From: Nocardia fluminea
GTDB taxonomy: Bacteria; Actinomycetota; Actinomycetes; Mycobacteriales; Mycobacteriaceae
Reading direction: 5' to 3'
Assembly (NCBI RefSeq): GCF_002846365.1
Contig: NZ_PJMW01000002.1
Coordinates: 2,170,001-2,234,000, forward strand
Length of the DNA stretch: 64,000 nt
Under the pieces are notes generated by a model. It was not told where the DNA came from, did no database searches, and saw only the letters and a list, made by a program, of their open reading frames with translations. Numbering within the stretch: the first letter of the stretch is position 1; every line of letters begins with the position of its first letter. This document shows, one piece after another, positions 35,997 to 46,452 of this stretch. Both the position numbers and the translations under genes were made by a program.

Positions 35997-37826
35997 GTGG
36001 GGCACTACAAGGCGAACGTGCGTGACATCGAGTTCAACCTGTTCGAGGTACTGAACCTCGACAAGCTGCTGGCCACGGGCGCCTACGGCGACCTGGACTC
36101 CGAGACGGTGCGCCAGCTCCTCGACGAGGTGAAACACCTGGCCGAGGGGCCCATCGCGGACTCGTTCGCCGACGCCGACCGGCACCCGGTGGTCTTCCGT
36201 CCCGACACCCACGACATCGCCGTGCCCGAACCCTTGCGCAAGACGGTGGACCTGGTGCACGAGGCGGGCTGGTACCGCCTCGGCATGCCGGCGGGCATGG
36301 ACGGCACCGCCGCCCCGAACGTGCTGATGTGGGCGATCAACGAGCTCATCATCTGTGCCAATCCGGCGGCCAGCTTCTTCAACATGGGCCCGCTGATGGG
36401 TTCGGTGCTCTACGAGCTCGGCAGCTCCGAACAGCAGCGCTGGGCACTCGGTGGATTCGAACGCGGGTGGCAGGCCACCATGGTGCTCACCGAGCCCGAT
36501 GCCGGATCCGACGTCGGCGCCGGTCGCACCAGGGCCGTACCGCAGCCCGACGGGTCATGGCACATCGAAGGGGTCAAACGGTTCATCTCCGGCGGCGACG
36601 TGGGTGATACGGCCGAGAACATGTTCCACCTGGTGCTCGCCCGGCCGGAGGGCGCCGGTCCCGGCACCAAGGGGCTTTCGCTGTTCTACGTGCCGAAGTT
36701 CCTCTTCGATCCGGAGACGATGGAACCGGGTGAGCGCAACGGCGTGTATGTGACCGGGCTCGAGCACAAGATGGGGATCAAGTCCTCGCCGACCTGCGAG
36801 CTCACCTTCGGCGGCACCGAGGTGCCCGCCAAGGGCTGGCTGGTGGGCGATGTGCACGACGGCATCGCCCAGATGTTCAAGGTGATCGAGAACGCGCGGA
36901 TGACGGTGGGTGTGAAGTCGTCCGGGACGCTGTCGACCGGGTATCTGAACGCGCTGGAGTACGCCAAGACGCGGGTGCAGGGCGCGGATCTGACGCAGAT
37001 CTCCGACAAGGCGGCACCGCGCGTCACCATCACCCATCACCCCGATGTGCGCCGCTCGCTGGCCATGCAGAAGGCCTACGCGGAAGGGCTGCGAGCGGTG
37101 TATCTGTATACCGCCGCGCATCAGAACGAGGACGTGGCGCAGTTGGTGTCCGGCGCTGATCCGGAGACCGCGCACCGCGTGGACGATCTGCTGCTGCCGA
37201 TCGTCAAGGGCGTCGGTTCCGAGCGCGCGTACCAGTTGCTCACCGAGTCGCTGCAAACTCTCGGTGGTTCCGGATATCTGCAGGACTATCCGATCGAGCA
37301 GTACATCCGCGACGCCAAGATCGATTCGCTCTACGAGGGCACCACGGCGATCCAGGCCCAGGACTTCTTCTTCCGCAAGATCATTCGCGATCGCGGCGTC
37401 GCGTTGGCCCACGTGAACGCGCAGATCAGCGCGTACCTGGACAACGACACCGGCCGCTTCGCCGTCGAGCGCGATCTGCTCCGCACCGCTCAGGCCGACG
37501 TCGGCGCGATGGCCGCCACCCTCACCGGCTACGCCATGGCGGGCCGGACCGAGCCCACCGAGCTCTACAAGGTCGGCCTAGGTTCGGTCCGCTTCCTGAT
37601 GGCGGTCGGCGACCTGCTCATCGCCTGGCGCCTGCTGGTCCAGGCCGACATCGCGGCGGCCGCCCTGGCCGCCGACTCCGACCCGCGAGACCGGCCCTTC
37701 TACCAGGGCAAAGTCGCCGCGGCGAGCTTCTTCGCCAAGAATGTCCTGCCCGGACTCACCGCTACCAGGAACATCCTCGCCACCATCGACAACGACATCA
37801 TGGCCGTCCCGGAAGACGCCTTCTGA
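35997..37826 (+). CDS. acyl-CoA dehydrogenase, FadE5-like
   Basis: 609 aa, the long acyl-CoA dehydrogenase form with a C-terminal extra helical domain. The start [20 protein letters not shown] is like mycobacterial FadE5. Family motifs: [19 protein letters not shown] (FAD/substrate), [33 protein letters not shown] with the adjacent [13 protein letters not shown] that carries the region of the catalytic Glu. It would start beta-oxidation of fatty acyl-CoAs with broad chain length. GTG 35997 follows GAGGAGGG. Convergent with the RamB gene, 4 bp apart. Confidence 0.92.
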   Translation: MGHYKANVRDIEFNLFEVLNLDKLLATGAYGDLDSETVRQLLDEVKHLAEGPIADSFADADRHPVVFRPDTHDIAVPEPLRKTVDLVHEAGWYRLGMPAGMDGTAAPNVLMWAINELIICANPAASFFNMGPLMGSVLYELGSSEQQRWALGGFERGWQATMVLTEPDAGSDVGAGRTRAVPQPDGSWHIEGVKRFISGGDVGDTAENMFHLVLARPEGAGPGTKGLSLFYVPKFLFDPETMEPGERNGVYVTGLEHKMGIKSSPTCELTFGGTEVPAKGWLVGDVHDGIAQMFKVIENARMTVGVKSSGTLSTGYLNALEYAKTRVQGADLTQISDKAAPRVTITHHPDVRRSLAMQKAYAEGLRAVYLYTAAHQNEDVAQLVSGADPETAHRVDDLLLPIVKGVGSERAYQLLTESLQTLGGSGYLQDYPIEQYIRDAKIDSLYEGTTAIQAQDFFFRKIIRDRGVALAHVNAQISAYLDNDTGRFAVERDLLRTAQADVGAMAATLTGYAMAGRTEPTELYKVGLGSVRFLMAVGDLLIAWRLLVQADIAAAALAADSDPRDRPFYQGKVAAASFFAKNVLPGLTATRNILATIDNDIMAVPEDAF

Positions 37827-37830
37827 GCGG

Positions 37831-39237
37831 CTATTTGATGAGGTACGGCGACACCGAGCTGCGGTGTTCGCTGATGTCGAGGGCCTTGCCCAGCGGGGGG
37901 AAGGCGCGCTGGGGACAGTTGGAGCGCACGCACACTCGGCAGCCCGCGCCGATGGGGGTGGCGTTGGCTTCGCCGAGATCGATGCCGTCGGCGTAGACCA
38001 CGCGACCCGCGTGGCGCAGTTCGCAGCCGAGGCCGATGGCGAAGGTCTTGCCGGGCTGGCCGTAGCGGGTGGCGCGGCGTTCCACGGTGCGCGCGATCCA
38101 GAGATATTTGCGGCCGTCGGGCATCTGGGCGATCTGGGTCATGATCTTGCCGGGGTAGGCGAAGGTCTCGTAGACATTCCACAGCGGGCAGGTGCCGCCG
38201 CTGGCCGAGAAGTGAAAACCCGTGGCGGACTGGCGCTTCGACATGTTGCCCGCGCGGTCGACGCGCACGAAGGAGAAGGGGACACCGCGCAGGGTCGGAC
38301 GTTGCAGGGTCGACAGGCGGTGACAGATGGTCTCGAAACTCTGCGAGAAATGCGCCGACAGGCGTTCGATGTCGTAGCGAAAATTCTCGGCTACCTCGTG
38401 AAAGTGTGTGTAAGGCAGGACCATCGCGGCCGCGAAGTAGTTCGCCAGCCCGAGCATCGCGAGTTTGTGTGAGGCGTCGGAGGCGAAATTGCCCTCGTCG
38501 ACGAGCTTTTCGAGAAGCGGCCCGCATTCGAGATAGGCCAGTTCGGCGGCGAGCTTGAAGGTGCGCTGCCCGCCGGACAGATGTGGGGAGATCTCGAGCT
38601 GCTTGGTCTCGGGGTCGAAATGGTGCAGCACGCCCTCTCCGAGGTCGATGCGCTCGCTGATCCGCACGCCGTGCGCGCGCAGCAGGCGCACGATCTCGGT
38701 GCTCACCTCGCCACCGTGGAACCGGATGCGCGCGGTGAGATCCTCTGCGGCGGTGTCCAATTCGTGGATGTAGTTCTGGCGCTGATAGAAGTAGTCGCGC
38801 ACTTCCTCGTGCGGTTTGCTGATCGCGGCGCTGCCGGAACCGTCGGCGAACCGGTCCTCGGTGGCCGCGGCCAGTTGCGCGCTGGTGTTGCGGTAGCGGT
38901 TGTGCATGGCCACCAGGGCGCGTGCCATCGACGGATGCGCGGAGACCATGTCGGCGATCTGCTGGGTGTCGGCCTCGATGCCGAGTTCGGCGTCCATCAC
39001 CACTTCCGACAGTTCGGCGATGAGCCGGGTGTCGTCCTGGGCGGAGAAGAAGGTGGGGTCGACGCCGAAGACCTCGTTGATGCGGGTGAGCACCGGCACG
39101 GTGAGCGGTCGCACGTCGTGTTCGATCTGGTTCAGATAGCTGGCCGAGATCTCCAGTTTCTGCGCGAGCGCGACTTGGCTCAGCCCACGTTCGGTACGCA
39201 GCTGGCGCAGCCGCGCTCCGACATAGGTCTTGGCCAT
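37831..39237 (-). CDS. ramB: RamB-type short-chain fatty-acid/acetate regulator
   Basis: 468 aa. Residues ~1-65 are an XRE helix-turn-helix (LRQLRTERGLSQVALAQKL, ISASYLNQIEHDVRPL). The middle has an ImmA/IrrE-like fold (LAAELAYLECGP, with no clear HExxH) and the C-terminal DUF2083 region ends in a Cys cluster C433-x2-C436-x4-C441 (GCRVCVRSNCPQR), as in RamB. RamB proteins control glyoxylate and acetate metabolism genes in corynebacteria and mycobacteria, and usually their own gene. Divergent from ligB across 94 bp. Confidence 0.9.
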   Translation of the reverse strand: MAKTYVGARLRQLRTERGLSQVALAQKLEISASYLNQIEHDVRPLTVPVLTRINEVFGVDPTFFSAQDDTRLIAELSEVVMDAELGIEADTQQIADMVSAHPSMARALVAMHNRYRNTSAQLAAATEDRFADGSGSAAISKPHEEVRDYFYQRQNYIHELDTAAEDLTARIRFHGGEVSTEIVRLLRAHGVRISERIDLGEGVLHHFDPETKQLEISPHLSGGQRTFKLAAELAYLECGPLLEKLVDEGNFASDASHKLAMLGLANYFAAAMVLPYTHFHEVAENFRYDIERLSAHFSQSFETICHRLSTLQRPTLRGVPFSFVRVDRAGNMSKRQSATGFHFSASGGTCPLWNVYETFAYPGKIMTQIAQMPDGRKYLWIARTVERRATRYGQPGKTFAIGLGCELRHAGRVVYADGIDLGEANATPIGAGCRVCVRSNCPQRAFPPLGKALDISEHRSSVSPYLIK

Positions 39238-39331
39238 ATGTCCAGTTTAGGGGCGGTTTCGCAGGCTTGCCAACGGATTCTTAACAACGGGGCTCGAGCT
39301 CTGTGTCACACCGTCGCGATACTGTCGTGAG

Positions 39332-40846
39332 GTGCTGTTCAGCGATGTGGTCACGGCCTCCGCTGCCGTGCGAGCGACCCGGTCGCGCAAGGCGAAAACC
39401 GCCGCGCTGGCCGAGCTCTTCGGTGCCGCGGGCCCGGCCGAGATCGGGACCGTGGTGGCATGGTTGTCCGGCGAGCTGGTGCAGGGCCGGATCGGCACCG
39501 GTTGGCGCACGGTGGCCGCGCTCCGGACATCACCGAGCAGCGACGCGAGCCTCACCGTCGGCGCGGTGGACGACATCTTCTCCCAGCTCACCGCGCTGAA
39601 CGGCAAGGGCTCGGCCAATCGCCGCCGCGAATTGCTGACCGCGCTCTTCACCGCCGCGACCGAGGAGGAACAGTCCTTCCTGGTCCGCCTGCTCACCGGC
39701 GAACTCCGGCAGGGTGCGCTCACCGCGATCGTCATCGAGGCGCTCGCACAGTCCACCGGCATCCCCGTCGACGTCGTGCGCCGAGCCCACATGCTCTCGG
39801 GCCGGCTCCCCGTCACCGCGGTCGCCGCGCTCGCCGGAGGCGAGGAAGCGCTGTCCGCGTTCCGCCTCGAAGTAGGACGCCCGGTAGCGCCGATGCTCGC
39901 CGCGCCCGGCGGTTCGCTGGACGAGGCCCTCGCCGAGCTCGGCCCCGATATCAGCGTCGAACACAAGCTCGACGGCGCCCGCATCCAGGTACACCGCGAC
40001 GGGGATCAGGTCTGGGTCTTCACCAGAACCCTGCGTGACATCACCACCGGCGTTCCCGAACTCGTCGAGCTGGTCAAAACCCTCGACTGCGCCACCGTCG
40101 TCCTCGACGGCGAAACCCTCGCCCTGACCGACGCGGGACGTCCCCGCCCGTTCCAGGAAACGATGAGCCGCTTCGCCACCATCGGCGACCCGCGCCAACT
40201 GCACCCGTACTTCTTCGACTGCCTGCACCTCGACGGCACCGACCTCATCGACGAACCGCTGCGGGTCCGCCGCACCGCGCTGGAACAGGTCGCGGGCGAC
40301 CACAGCATCCCGGCGCTGATCGCACCCACCCCCGAGGCCGCCGCCGACTGCTACGACGACGCGCTCGCGGTCGGCAACGAGGGTGTGATGGTCAAGGCGC
40401 TCGATGCCCCGTACGCGGCGGGCCGGCGCGGCAAGTCCTGGCAGAAGATCAAACCCGCGCACACCCTGGACCTGCTGGTGATCGGCGCCGAATGGGGCTA
40501 CGGCCGCCGCACCGGTTTCCTGTCCAACCTGCATCTGGCGGCCCTCGATCCGGAGACCGATGAGCCGGTGATGGTCGGCAAGACGTTCAAGGGCCTCACC
40601 GACGAACTGCTGCGCTGGCAGACCGAGGAATTCCCGCGTCACGAAACCCACCGCGACGGTCAGGCCGTGTACCTGCGCTCCGAACTCGTCGTCGAGGTCG
40701 CGCTCGACGGAGTCCAGACCAGCACCCGTTATCCGGGCGGAGTCGCGCTGCGCTTCGCCAGGGTGGTGCGGTACCGGCCGGACAAGGAACCCGCCGATGC
40801 CGACACCATCGAGGCGGTGCGCGCGCTCGGCGTGGCTCCCGGCTGA
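39332..40846 (+). CDS. ligB: ATP-dependent DNA ligase LigB
   Basis: 504 aa. N-terminal DNA-binding domain (~1-180), then the nucleotidyltransferase core: motif I EHKLDGARIQVHR with the AMP-accepting K212, motif III PYFFDCLHLDG, motif IV EGVMVKALDAPY, motif V SWQKIKPAHTLDLLV, and the OB-fold C-terminal part. It resembles archaeal/mycobacterial LigB, a repair-related ligase that accompanies the NAD-dependent LigA. GTG start; a GATACT -10-like box sits 13 bp before it. Confidence 0.93.
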   Translation: MLFSDVVTASAAVRATRSRKAKTAALAELFGAAGPAEIGTVVAWLSGELVQGRIGTGWRTVAALRTSPSSDASLTVGAVDDIFSQLTALNGKGSANRRRELLTALFTAATEEEQSFLVRLLTGELRQGALTAIVIEALAQSTGIPVDVVRRAHMLSGRLPVTAVAALAGGEEALSAFRLEVGRPVAPMLAAPGGSLDEALAELGPDISVEHKLDGARIQVHRDGDQVWVFTRTLRDITTGVPELVELVKTLDCATVVLDGETLALTDAGRPRPFQETMSRFATIGDPRQLHPYFFDCLHLDGTDLIDEPLRVRRTALEQVAGDHSIPALIAPTPEAAADCYDDALAVGNEGVMVKALDAPYAAGRRGKSWQKIKPAHTLDLLVIGAEWGYGRRTGFLSNLHLAALDPETDEPVMVGKTFKGLTDELLRWQTEEFPRHETHRDGQAVYLRSELVVEVALDGVQTSTRYPGGVALRFARVVRYRPDKEPADADTIEAVRALGVAPG

Positions 40847-40919
40847 GCTCAGCCGCTGGTCGTGCGACTTACCCGCAACAGTTTGGCAATCCGGCGGCAG
40901 CATACGACACACTGTTCCG

Positions 40920-42107
40920 GTGAGCGCCGAACTAATGGTCCTGTTGATCGTCATCGCGACAGCTCTCGCCTTCGACTTCACCAACGGATTCCACGACACG
41001 GCCAACGCCATGGCGACCTCGATCGCCACCGGAGCGCTGAAGCCGAAGACGGCAGTCGCGCTCTCGGGTGTGCTGAACCTGATCGGGGCGTTCCTGTCGG
41101 TAGCGGTCGCGGCGACGGTGGCCAAGGGCATCGTGAAATTGGACGATGTGGGCGGGCAGGACCTGCTGGTGATCGTCTTCGCCGGCCTGGTCGGCGGCAT
41201 CCTGTGGAACCTGCTGACCTGGTTGCTCGGCCTGCCGTCGAGTTCCTCGCACGCGCTGTTCGGCGGCCTGATCGGCTCGACGATCGCCGCGCTCGGCTGG
41301 AACGGCGTGATCTGGTCATCGGGGTCGGACGGTGTGCTGATCAAGATCGTGGTGCCCGCGCTGCTCGCGCCCGTGATCGCGGCCATCGTGGCGGCTATCG
41401 GCACGTTCGTGGTGTACCGGATCACCCACGGCGTCAACCGGGAGAAGTCCGAAGAGGGTTTCCGCTGGGGCCAGATCGGTTCGGCCTCCCTGGTCTCGCT
41501 GGCGCACGGCACCAACGACGCGCAGAAGACGATGGGCGTCATCTTCCTCGCGCTGGTCGCCTACGGCTCGCTGGACAAGGACGACCACATGCCGCTGTGG
41601 GTGATGGCCGCCTGTGCCGTCGCGATCGCCCTCGGTACCTATCTGGGCGGCTGGCGGATCATCAGGACCCTCGGTAAGGGCCTGGTCGAGATCGAGTCGC
41701 CGCAGGGCCTGGCGGCCGAGTCGACCTCGGCGGCGATCATTCTCACCTCGGCGCACTTCGGCCTGCCGCTGTCGACCACGCAGACCGCGACCGGCGCGAT
41801 CCTCGGTACCGGCATCGGCAAGGGCGCCGAGGTGCGCTGGCGGGTGATGGGCCGGATGGCCGTCGCCTGGATGCTGACCCTGCCGATGGCGGGCATCGTC
41901 GGAGCCATCTGCTGGGTGATCGCGAATCTCATCGGTGGGCTGCCCGGCGTGCTGGTCGTGTTCGGGATCCTGATCGCCGGGGCGCTCGGAATCTATCTCC
42001 GGTCGCGCCGGGACCCGGTCGGCACCCACAATGTGAACGAGTGGCCCGACGGTCACCAGCCACCCACCTCGGCGCAGCCGCCGATCGACCAGAACCATGC
42101 CGGGTAG
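40920..42107 (+). CDS. pitA: low-affinity inorganic phosphate transporter PitA
   Basis: 395 aa with ten or so membrane helices. Pit signatures appear in both halves: FDFTNGFHDTANAMATSIAT near the N terminus and LAHGTNDAQKTMGVIFLAL in the middle, plus LSTTQTATGAILGTGIGKG. It moves phosphate with protons or as metal-phosphate. GTG 40920 is chosen because the conserved sequence begins directly there. It begins a three-gene block like Rv0545c-Rv0544c-Rv0543c of M. tuberculosis. Confidence 0.92.
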   Translation: MSAELMVLLIVIATALAFDFTNGFHDTANAMATSIATGALKPKTAVALSGVLNLIGAFLSVAVAATVAKGIVKLDDVGGQDLLVIVFAGLVGGILWNLLTWLLGLPSSSSHALFGGLIGSTIAALGWNGVIWSSGSDGVLIKIVVPALLAPVIAAIVAAIGTFVVYRITHGVNREKSEEGFRWGQIGSASLVSLAHGTNDAQKTMGVIFLALVAYGSLDKDDHMPLWVMAACAVAIALGTYLGGWRIIRTLGKGLVEIESPQGLAAESTSAAIILTSAHFGLPLSTTQTATGAILGTGIGKGAEVRWRVMGRMAVAWMLTLPMAGIVGAICWVIANLIGGLPGVLVVFGILIAGALGIYLRSRRDPVGTHNVNEWPDGHQPPTSAQPPIDQNHAG

Positions 42108-42119
42108 AGGGGAGCGATC

Positions 42120-42401
42120 ATGCAGACCGTGATCACCAATCTGAGTTCACTGTGGGAGGTGGTGCTCGCCGCGCTGATCTTCGGCGCGGGGGTGCCCGCG
42201 GTCTTCGCCTTCGCGGTGCGCTGGTGGGCGAATGCCGAGTCGGTCGATGCCGAGGGCCGAGTCCGGCGCAACTATCCGGCGCTGGCGGGTGCGCTGACCT
42301 GTCTGATCCTCATCGTCGTGGTGGTGATCACCGGAATTCTGTTCACGGCCAAGGCATTCATCGCCCACCAGTTCGGCATCCACCTGTTCGGCCAATCATG
42401 A
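42120..42401 (+). CDS. small membrane protein of the pitA block
   Basis: 93 aa with two helices (VVLAALIFGAGVPAVFAFAV and LAGALTCLILIVVVVITGIL) joined by a basic cytoplasmic loop. It corresponds in position and topology to mycobacterial Rv0544c. Likely partner of PitA, unproven. The stop overlaps the next gene (ATGA). Confidence 0.82.
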   Translation: MQTVITNLSSLWEVVLAALIFGAGVPAVFAFAVRWWANAESVDAEGRVRRNYPALAGALTCLILIVVVVITGILFTAKAFIAHQFGIHLFGQS

Positions 42402-42778
42402 GTGAGGACGCCATGACCGATCCGAACCCCACTCCCGCGAGCCCCCCGGTCCGCGGCAACTTGCTCTCGCGCGTGCTCGGCTGGCTGCGCGCGGGTTATC
42501 CACAGGGCATTCCCCAGTCGGACTACGTCGCGTTGTTCGCCGTACTGCACCGTCATCTCACCGACTACGAGGTGACGGTGATCGGGGAGAAACTGGTGGA
42601 GGCGAATCCGAACCGGGAATCGATCAGCGAGGCCGAAATCGCGGCGGCGATCGCCGATTTCGCGAAGGAACAGCCCGCGCCCGCCGATGTCTCGCGGGTG
42701 GCTTCGCATCTGGCCGCCGGTGGCTGGCCGTTGGCCGAACCGCTCGACGACGGCGAACCCACTGCCGAACAGAATTGA
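42398..42778 (+). CDS. DUF3349 domain protein
   Basis: 126 aa (121 if the ATG at 42413, preceded by GAGGAC, is used). LGWLRAGYPQGIPQSDYVAL and the helical repeats after it are the DUF3349 pattern (Rv0543c). Soluble, helical, role unknown. Third gene after pitA. Confidence 0.88.
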   Translation: MSEDAMTDPNPTPASPPVRGNLLSRVLGWLRAGYPQGIPQSDYVALFAVLHRHLTDYEVTVIGEKLVEANPNRESISEAEIAAAIADFAKEQPAPADVSRVASHLAAGGWPLAEPLDDGEPTAEQN

Positions 42779-42876
42779 TCACCCGTTTCGACAATTCCGA
42801 TGTGCCAGCGGAATTCGCTCGCGGTGACAATGGCGAATCGCCCGGCTGCCGGGCGATCGCGCGCTAGCATGCATCC

Positions 42877-43551
42877 GTGGTTCGGCGTGCGGATGTAACC
42901 GATAGTGGTCGTAGTTACGGTGGATTGTCGCGCCAGCAGCGAGTCGCGCTACGCCGCAACAGGTTGACCGACGCGGCCCTGGAACTATTCGGCACCCAGG
43001 GATATTCGTCGACCTCGATCGAACGACTGTGTTCGACCGCGAATGTGTCGACCCGGAGTTTCTACGAAGACATCGGTAGCCGCGAGGCATTGCTGATCGC
43101 ACTCGTCGACCGGTTGAACGCGGCCGCGCTCCGCCGCCTCGACGAGGCGCTGGAACACACCAGTGAACAGCCGCTGGTGGTGCGCGTGGTGGAGAGTTTT
43201 CGCGCGTTCCTCGCCGTCACCTGCCGCGATCGCCGGGCGGCCCGTGTGTTCTATGTCGAGGTCGTCGGGGTGAGCCCGGTGGTGGAGGAATGGCGGCGCG
43301 CGCAACGGCGGTCGATTTCGGCACTGCTCACCCGGGAAGCGCAGCGCGCCGCCGAACGCGGCGAAGCGGAATCGCGCAGCCTGCACCTGTTCGGCCTCGC
43401 GGTCATCGGCGCCGTGAATTCCCTCGCCCAGGAGATGGTGCACACCACCGTTCCCGGTGACGCGATCTCGGTCGACGAGATCTGCGAGGAGATCGCCTAT
43501 TTCATCCGCTCCGGGCTCACGGTACGCACCGCGGTCGCGCCGACCACCTAG
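42877..43551 (+). CDS. TetR family transcriptional regulator
   Basis: 224 aa. TetR helix-turn-helix at ~22-68 (AALELFGTQGYSSTSIERLC, TRSFYEDIGSREALL); ligand domain ~80-224. GTG start. It stands alone, 98 bp after the DUF3349 gene, and shares a bidirectional terminator with the mycolyltransferase gene. It resembles the other TetR gene at 17.9 kb in the middle part (ARVFYVEVVGVSPVVEEWRR against ARVALVEVVGAGPKVEKFRL), so the two are likely distant paralogues. Confidence 0.9.
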   Translation: MVRRADVTDSGRSYGGLSRQQRVALRRNRLTDAALELFGTQGYSSTSIERLCSTANVSTRSFYEDIGSREALLIALVDRLNAAALRRLDEALEHTSEQPLVVRVVESFRAFLAVTCRDRRAARVFYVEVVGVSPVVEEWRRAQRRSISALLTREAQRAAERGEAESRSLHLFGLAVIGAVNSLAQEMVHTTVPGDAISVDEICEEIAYFIRSGLTVRTAVAPTT

Positions 43552-43569
43552 CTGCCGGCAACGCGAAAA

Positions 43570-43599
43570 CGGGAGGCATCCGAATCCGGATGCCTCCCG
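43570..43599. terminator. bidirectional terminator
   Basis: GGGAGGCATCCG-AATC-CGGATGCCTCCC, a perfect 12-bp stem between two convergent genes, with AAAA on one side. Confidence 0.9.
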
Positions 43600-43613
43600 C
43601 TCTCAGTGGTAAA

Positions 43614-44630
43614 TCAGATACCCATGCCCTGTGCGAGCAGCGGCCACGACTCGTGCAGCGCCTGCTCCCAGTACGGCCAGTAGTGGGTGCCCATCGGGGT
43701 GAACTGGTAGGTCGCCGGGATGCCCAGCGAGTCCAGCTTGGTCTTCAGGTTCTGGCTGCAGGCGTTGGTCGCCGCTTCGATGCCGATCCCGAGACCGAGG
43801 TTGATCACACCCATCGGGCCGGGCGCCCCGTTGAGGTAGTACGCCACGTCGGCGTTGGTCGGCATGCCGCTACCGCTGGAGATGTAGAGGTTGGTGCCGC
43901 GCAGCTTCTCCGCGTTGATGACCGGGTCGTTCTCGACCCACGCGGGATCGTTGTCCGGTCCGTACATGTTCGCGGTCTTGCCGCCCGCCCAGGTCTCCAC
44001 GGAGAACTTGACGGCCTGCTTGCCCATCGGGTCGGCGATCTGCGCGCAGCCACTGTAGGCGGCGACGGACTTGAACAGACCCGGGTTGGCCTCGGCCAGC
44101 TGCAGCACCGAGGTGCCGGAGGTGGACAGACCGGCCAGCGAGTTCAGACCGGTCGAGCCGAGGGCGGCGTCGATCAGCGGCGGCAGCTCCTGGGTGAAGA
44201 AGGTGCTCCACTTGTTCAGACCCAGCTTCGGGTCCTCGGCTTTCCAGTCGGTGTAGTAGCTGCCGCGGCCGCCGATCGGCTGGATCACATTGACCTGCTT
44301 GTCGGCCAGGAAGCTCAGCGCCTGAGTCTGCGCCGCCCAGCTGGCGGTGCCCTCACCGCCGTCGAGGCCGTTGAGCATGTAGAAGTTGGGGGCGGGCTTG
44401 GACTCGTCGACGGGGCGCTGCACGTCGATCGTGATGTCCTTCTTCATCGCCGCCGAGTACACCTTCAGATGCCATACGCGTCCGTCTTTGACGATGGACG
44501 ACACGGCTGAGGGCTTCTCGGGCTCGGCGGTCGCGGCGCCACCGGCGACAACGCCCACCGCCAATGCGGCGGTCAGAGCCACGGCGGTGGTGCGCAGCGC
44601 GGCCACGGTACGTAGTGCAGAGAGCTTCAT
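43614..44630 (-). CDS. mycolyltransferase / antigen 85-type esterase
   Basis: 338 aa with a Sec signal peptide (~1-35, cleavage after TATA). Esterase-D/Ag85 fold: NFYMLNGLDGGEGTASW, GRGSYYTDWKAEDPK (the Ag85 Gly-Tyr-Trp substrate region), nucleophile S169 in LAGLSTSGTSVL and catalytic His in MGTHYWPYWEQAL. Mycolyltransferases move mycolic acids between trehalose monomycolate, trehalose dimycolate and arabinogalactan in the outer envelope. The conserved Ag85 GLSMxG reads GLSTSG. Clear evidence that the host has a mycomembrane. Confidence 0.93.
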   Translation of the reverse strand: MKLSALRTVAALRTTAVALTAALAVGVVAGGAATAEPEKPSAVSSIVKDGRVWHLKVYSAAMKKDITIDVQRPVDESKPAPNFYMLNGLDGGEGTASWAAQTQALSFLADKQVNVIQPIGGRGSYYTDWKAEDPKLGLNKWSTFFTQELPPLIDAALGSTGLNSLAGLSTSGTSVLQLAEANPGLFKSVAAYSGCAQIADPMGKQAVKFSVETWAGGKTANMYGPDNDPAWVENDPVINAEKLRGTNLYISSGSGMPTNADVAYYLNGAPGPMGVINLGLGIGIEAATNACSQNLKTKLDSLGIPATYQFTPMGTHYWPYWEQALHESWPLLAQGMGI

Positions 44631-44863
44631 CGAACAGTCGGTTCCAGTCCACGGGCCCTGTCGGGCACGTCATCGCAGTGCTTCCCCCGGTCGCCGAGAG
44701 CATATGCGCTCGACGCCTGCAGGGCTGTCAGATCCTCCGACACTCTATGTCCTCTCACAGGACGTAATCGTTACCGGTTCACTTTTGTCGTGACCTCGAG
44801 CACGGTTTACGGGGGCGCAATCTGGGCTGCGATTCGGAAATGCCGCCGCAACCAGGCGCTCTT

Positions 44864-45670
44864 ATGGTGACGAGCATGGGTAAGGAAATCCCCGGTAGCG
44901 CGACCACCGGGATCGAGATCAGCGGGTTGAGCAAGACCTTCACGGCGGGCCATAACACTGTCGACGCGCTGGACTCGGTCGATTTGCGGACTTCTCACGG
45001 CGCATTCCTGTCATTGCTCGGGCCCTCGGGCTGCGGCAAATCGACGGTGTTGCGGATTCTGGCCGGCCTGGACGAACCGAGCGCGGGCACCGCGCGGATC
45101 AACGGCATGTCCCCGGCCCAATTGCGCAGTGGAGCCGAGCTCGGCATCGCGTTCCAGGATTCGGCGTTGCTGCCGTGGCGCAGTGTGGAATCGAACATCC
45201 GGTTGCCGTTGCAGGTGGCCGGGCTGCCCGCGGAGCCGGACCGGATCGCCGAGCTGATCGCGCTGGTCGGCCTCGAGGGCTTCGAGAAGGCCAAGCCCGC
45301 GCAGTTGTCGGGCGGTATGCGCCAACGGGTTTCGATCGCGCGGGCGCTGGTCGTGCAGCCGTCGGTGCTGCTGCTGGACGAGCCGTTCGGCGCGCTCGAC
45401 GACATGACCCGGCAGCGGTTGAACCTGGAACTGCTGCGCATCTGGACCGAGAAGCCCGCGACCACACTGATGGTCACCCACGGCATCGGCGAGGCGGTGT
45501 TCCTCTCCGACGTAGTCGCGGTGATGAGTCCGCGACCGGGCCGGGTGCTGGAGCTGGTGGAGATCGACCTGCCGCGTCCGCGCACACCCGAGATGATGCG
45601 CACGCCCGAATTCCACAAGCTCTGTGACTACCTGTCCGAGTTGCTGTTCGGGCGGGGTGGGGTGGCATGA
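44864..45670 (+). CDS. ABC transporter ATP-binding protein (nitrate/sulfonate/NMT1 class)
   Basis: 268 aa from ATG 44864; ATGs at 44840 and 44876 are alternatives and none has a good ribosome site, so the message may be leaderless. Walker [15 protein letters not shown]-loop [15 protein letters not shown], signature [15 protein letters not shown], Walker [13 protein letters not shown]. It belongs to the SsuB/TauB/ThiZ class that serves NMT1-type binding proteins. The gene overlaps the first permease by 4 bp. It heads a four-gene importer beside the purine-catabolic genes. Confidence 0.9.
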   Translation: MVTSMGKEIPGSATTGIEISGLSKTFTAGHNTVDALDSVDLRTSHGAFLSLLGPSGCGKSTVLRILAGLDEPSAGTARINGMSPAQLRSGAELGIAFQDSALLPWRSVESNIRLPLQVAGLPAEPDRIAELIALVGLEGFEKAKPAQLSGGMRQRVSIARALVVQPSVLLLDEPFGALDDMTRQRLNLELLRIWTEKPATTLMVTHGIGEAVFLSDVVAVMSPRPGRVLELVEIDLPRPRTPEMMRTPEFHKLCDYLSELLFGRGGVA

Positions 45671-46452
45671 GTGCCGGTACAGCCCGACGCGTCCCGGCCG
45701 ACATGGGCCGGGTGGCCGGGGTGGCGGGCGTGGGGGCGCTGATCGTACTGTGGTGGGCGCTGGCCGCCGCCGGAACCGCGGGCGGGACGATTCCCACCCC
45801 GTGGCGGGTCCTTTCGGCCATGTGGTCGGACGGGTGGGGGCTCTACGGACCCAATTTCCAGGTCACCGCGATCGGGGCGTTGCAGGGGTTCCTGTGGGGC
45901 AACGCGCTCGCGATCGGGATCGCGGCGCTGATCATGCTGGTGCCGCGGATCGAGCCCCTCGCGACCCAGCTGGCCATCCTGAGCTACTGCACGCCACTGG
46001 TGGCACTGGGCCCGATCATCCTGGTGGTGTTCGGCGGACGCACGCCCACGGTGTTCCTGGCTGCGATGTACTGCTTCTTCACCACCATGGTCGGCGCGGT
46101 GAGCGGATTGCGCTCGGCCGATCCGGCGAGCCTGGATCTCGTGCGCGCCTACGGCGGTGGCCGATGGCAGCAGCTGTATCGCGTCCGATCCATCGCCGCG
46201 CTGCCGAACACGTTCGCCGCCTTGAAGATCGCCGCGCCCTCGGCCGTGCTCGGCGCGATCATCGGTGAGTACCTGGGTGGCGTCGACAGCGGTATCGGGG
46301 TCGCGCTCACCGCGGCGCAGACCGCCTACAACGTGCCGCGCACCTGGGGCATGGCGATCGCCGCGGCCGCGCTGGCCGGGCTCGGCTACCTGCTGGTGGC
46401 GGGCGCGGCCCGGCTGATCACGCCGTGGACGACTGTGGAGGAGAGGCGATGA
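45667..46452 (+). CDS. ABC transporter permease 1 (purine-catabolism importer)
   Basis: 261 aa, five to six membrane helices, BPD_transp_1 fold. The coupling loop [20 protein letters not shown] fits the EAA motif of the SsuC/ThiX group. It pairs with a second, different permease rather than forming a homodimer, since the next gene is a paralogue ([11 protein letters not shown] here, ELVTAYGGTRW there). Confidence 0.88.
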   Translation: MSAGTARRVPADMGRVAGVAGVGALIVLWWALAAAGTAGGTIPTPWRVLSAMWSDGWGLYGPNFQVTAIGALQGFLWGNALAIGIAALIMLVPRIEPLATQLAILSYCTPLVALGPIILVVFGGRTPTVFLAAMYCFFTTMVGAVSGLRSADPASLDLVRAYGGGRWQQLYRVRSIAALPNTFAALKIAAPSAVLGAIIGEYLGGVDSGIGVALTAAQTAYNVPRTWGMAIAAAALAGLGYLLVAGAARLITPWTTVEERR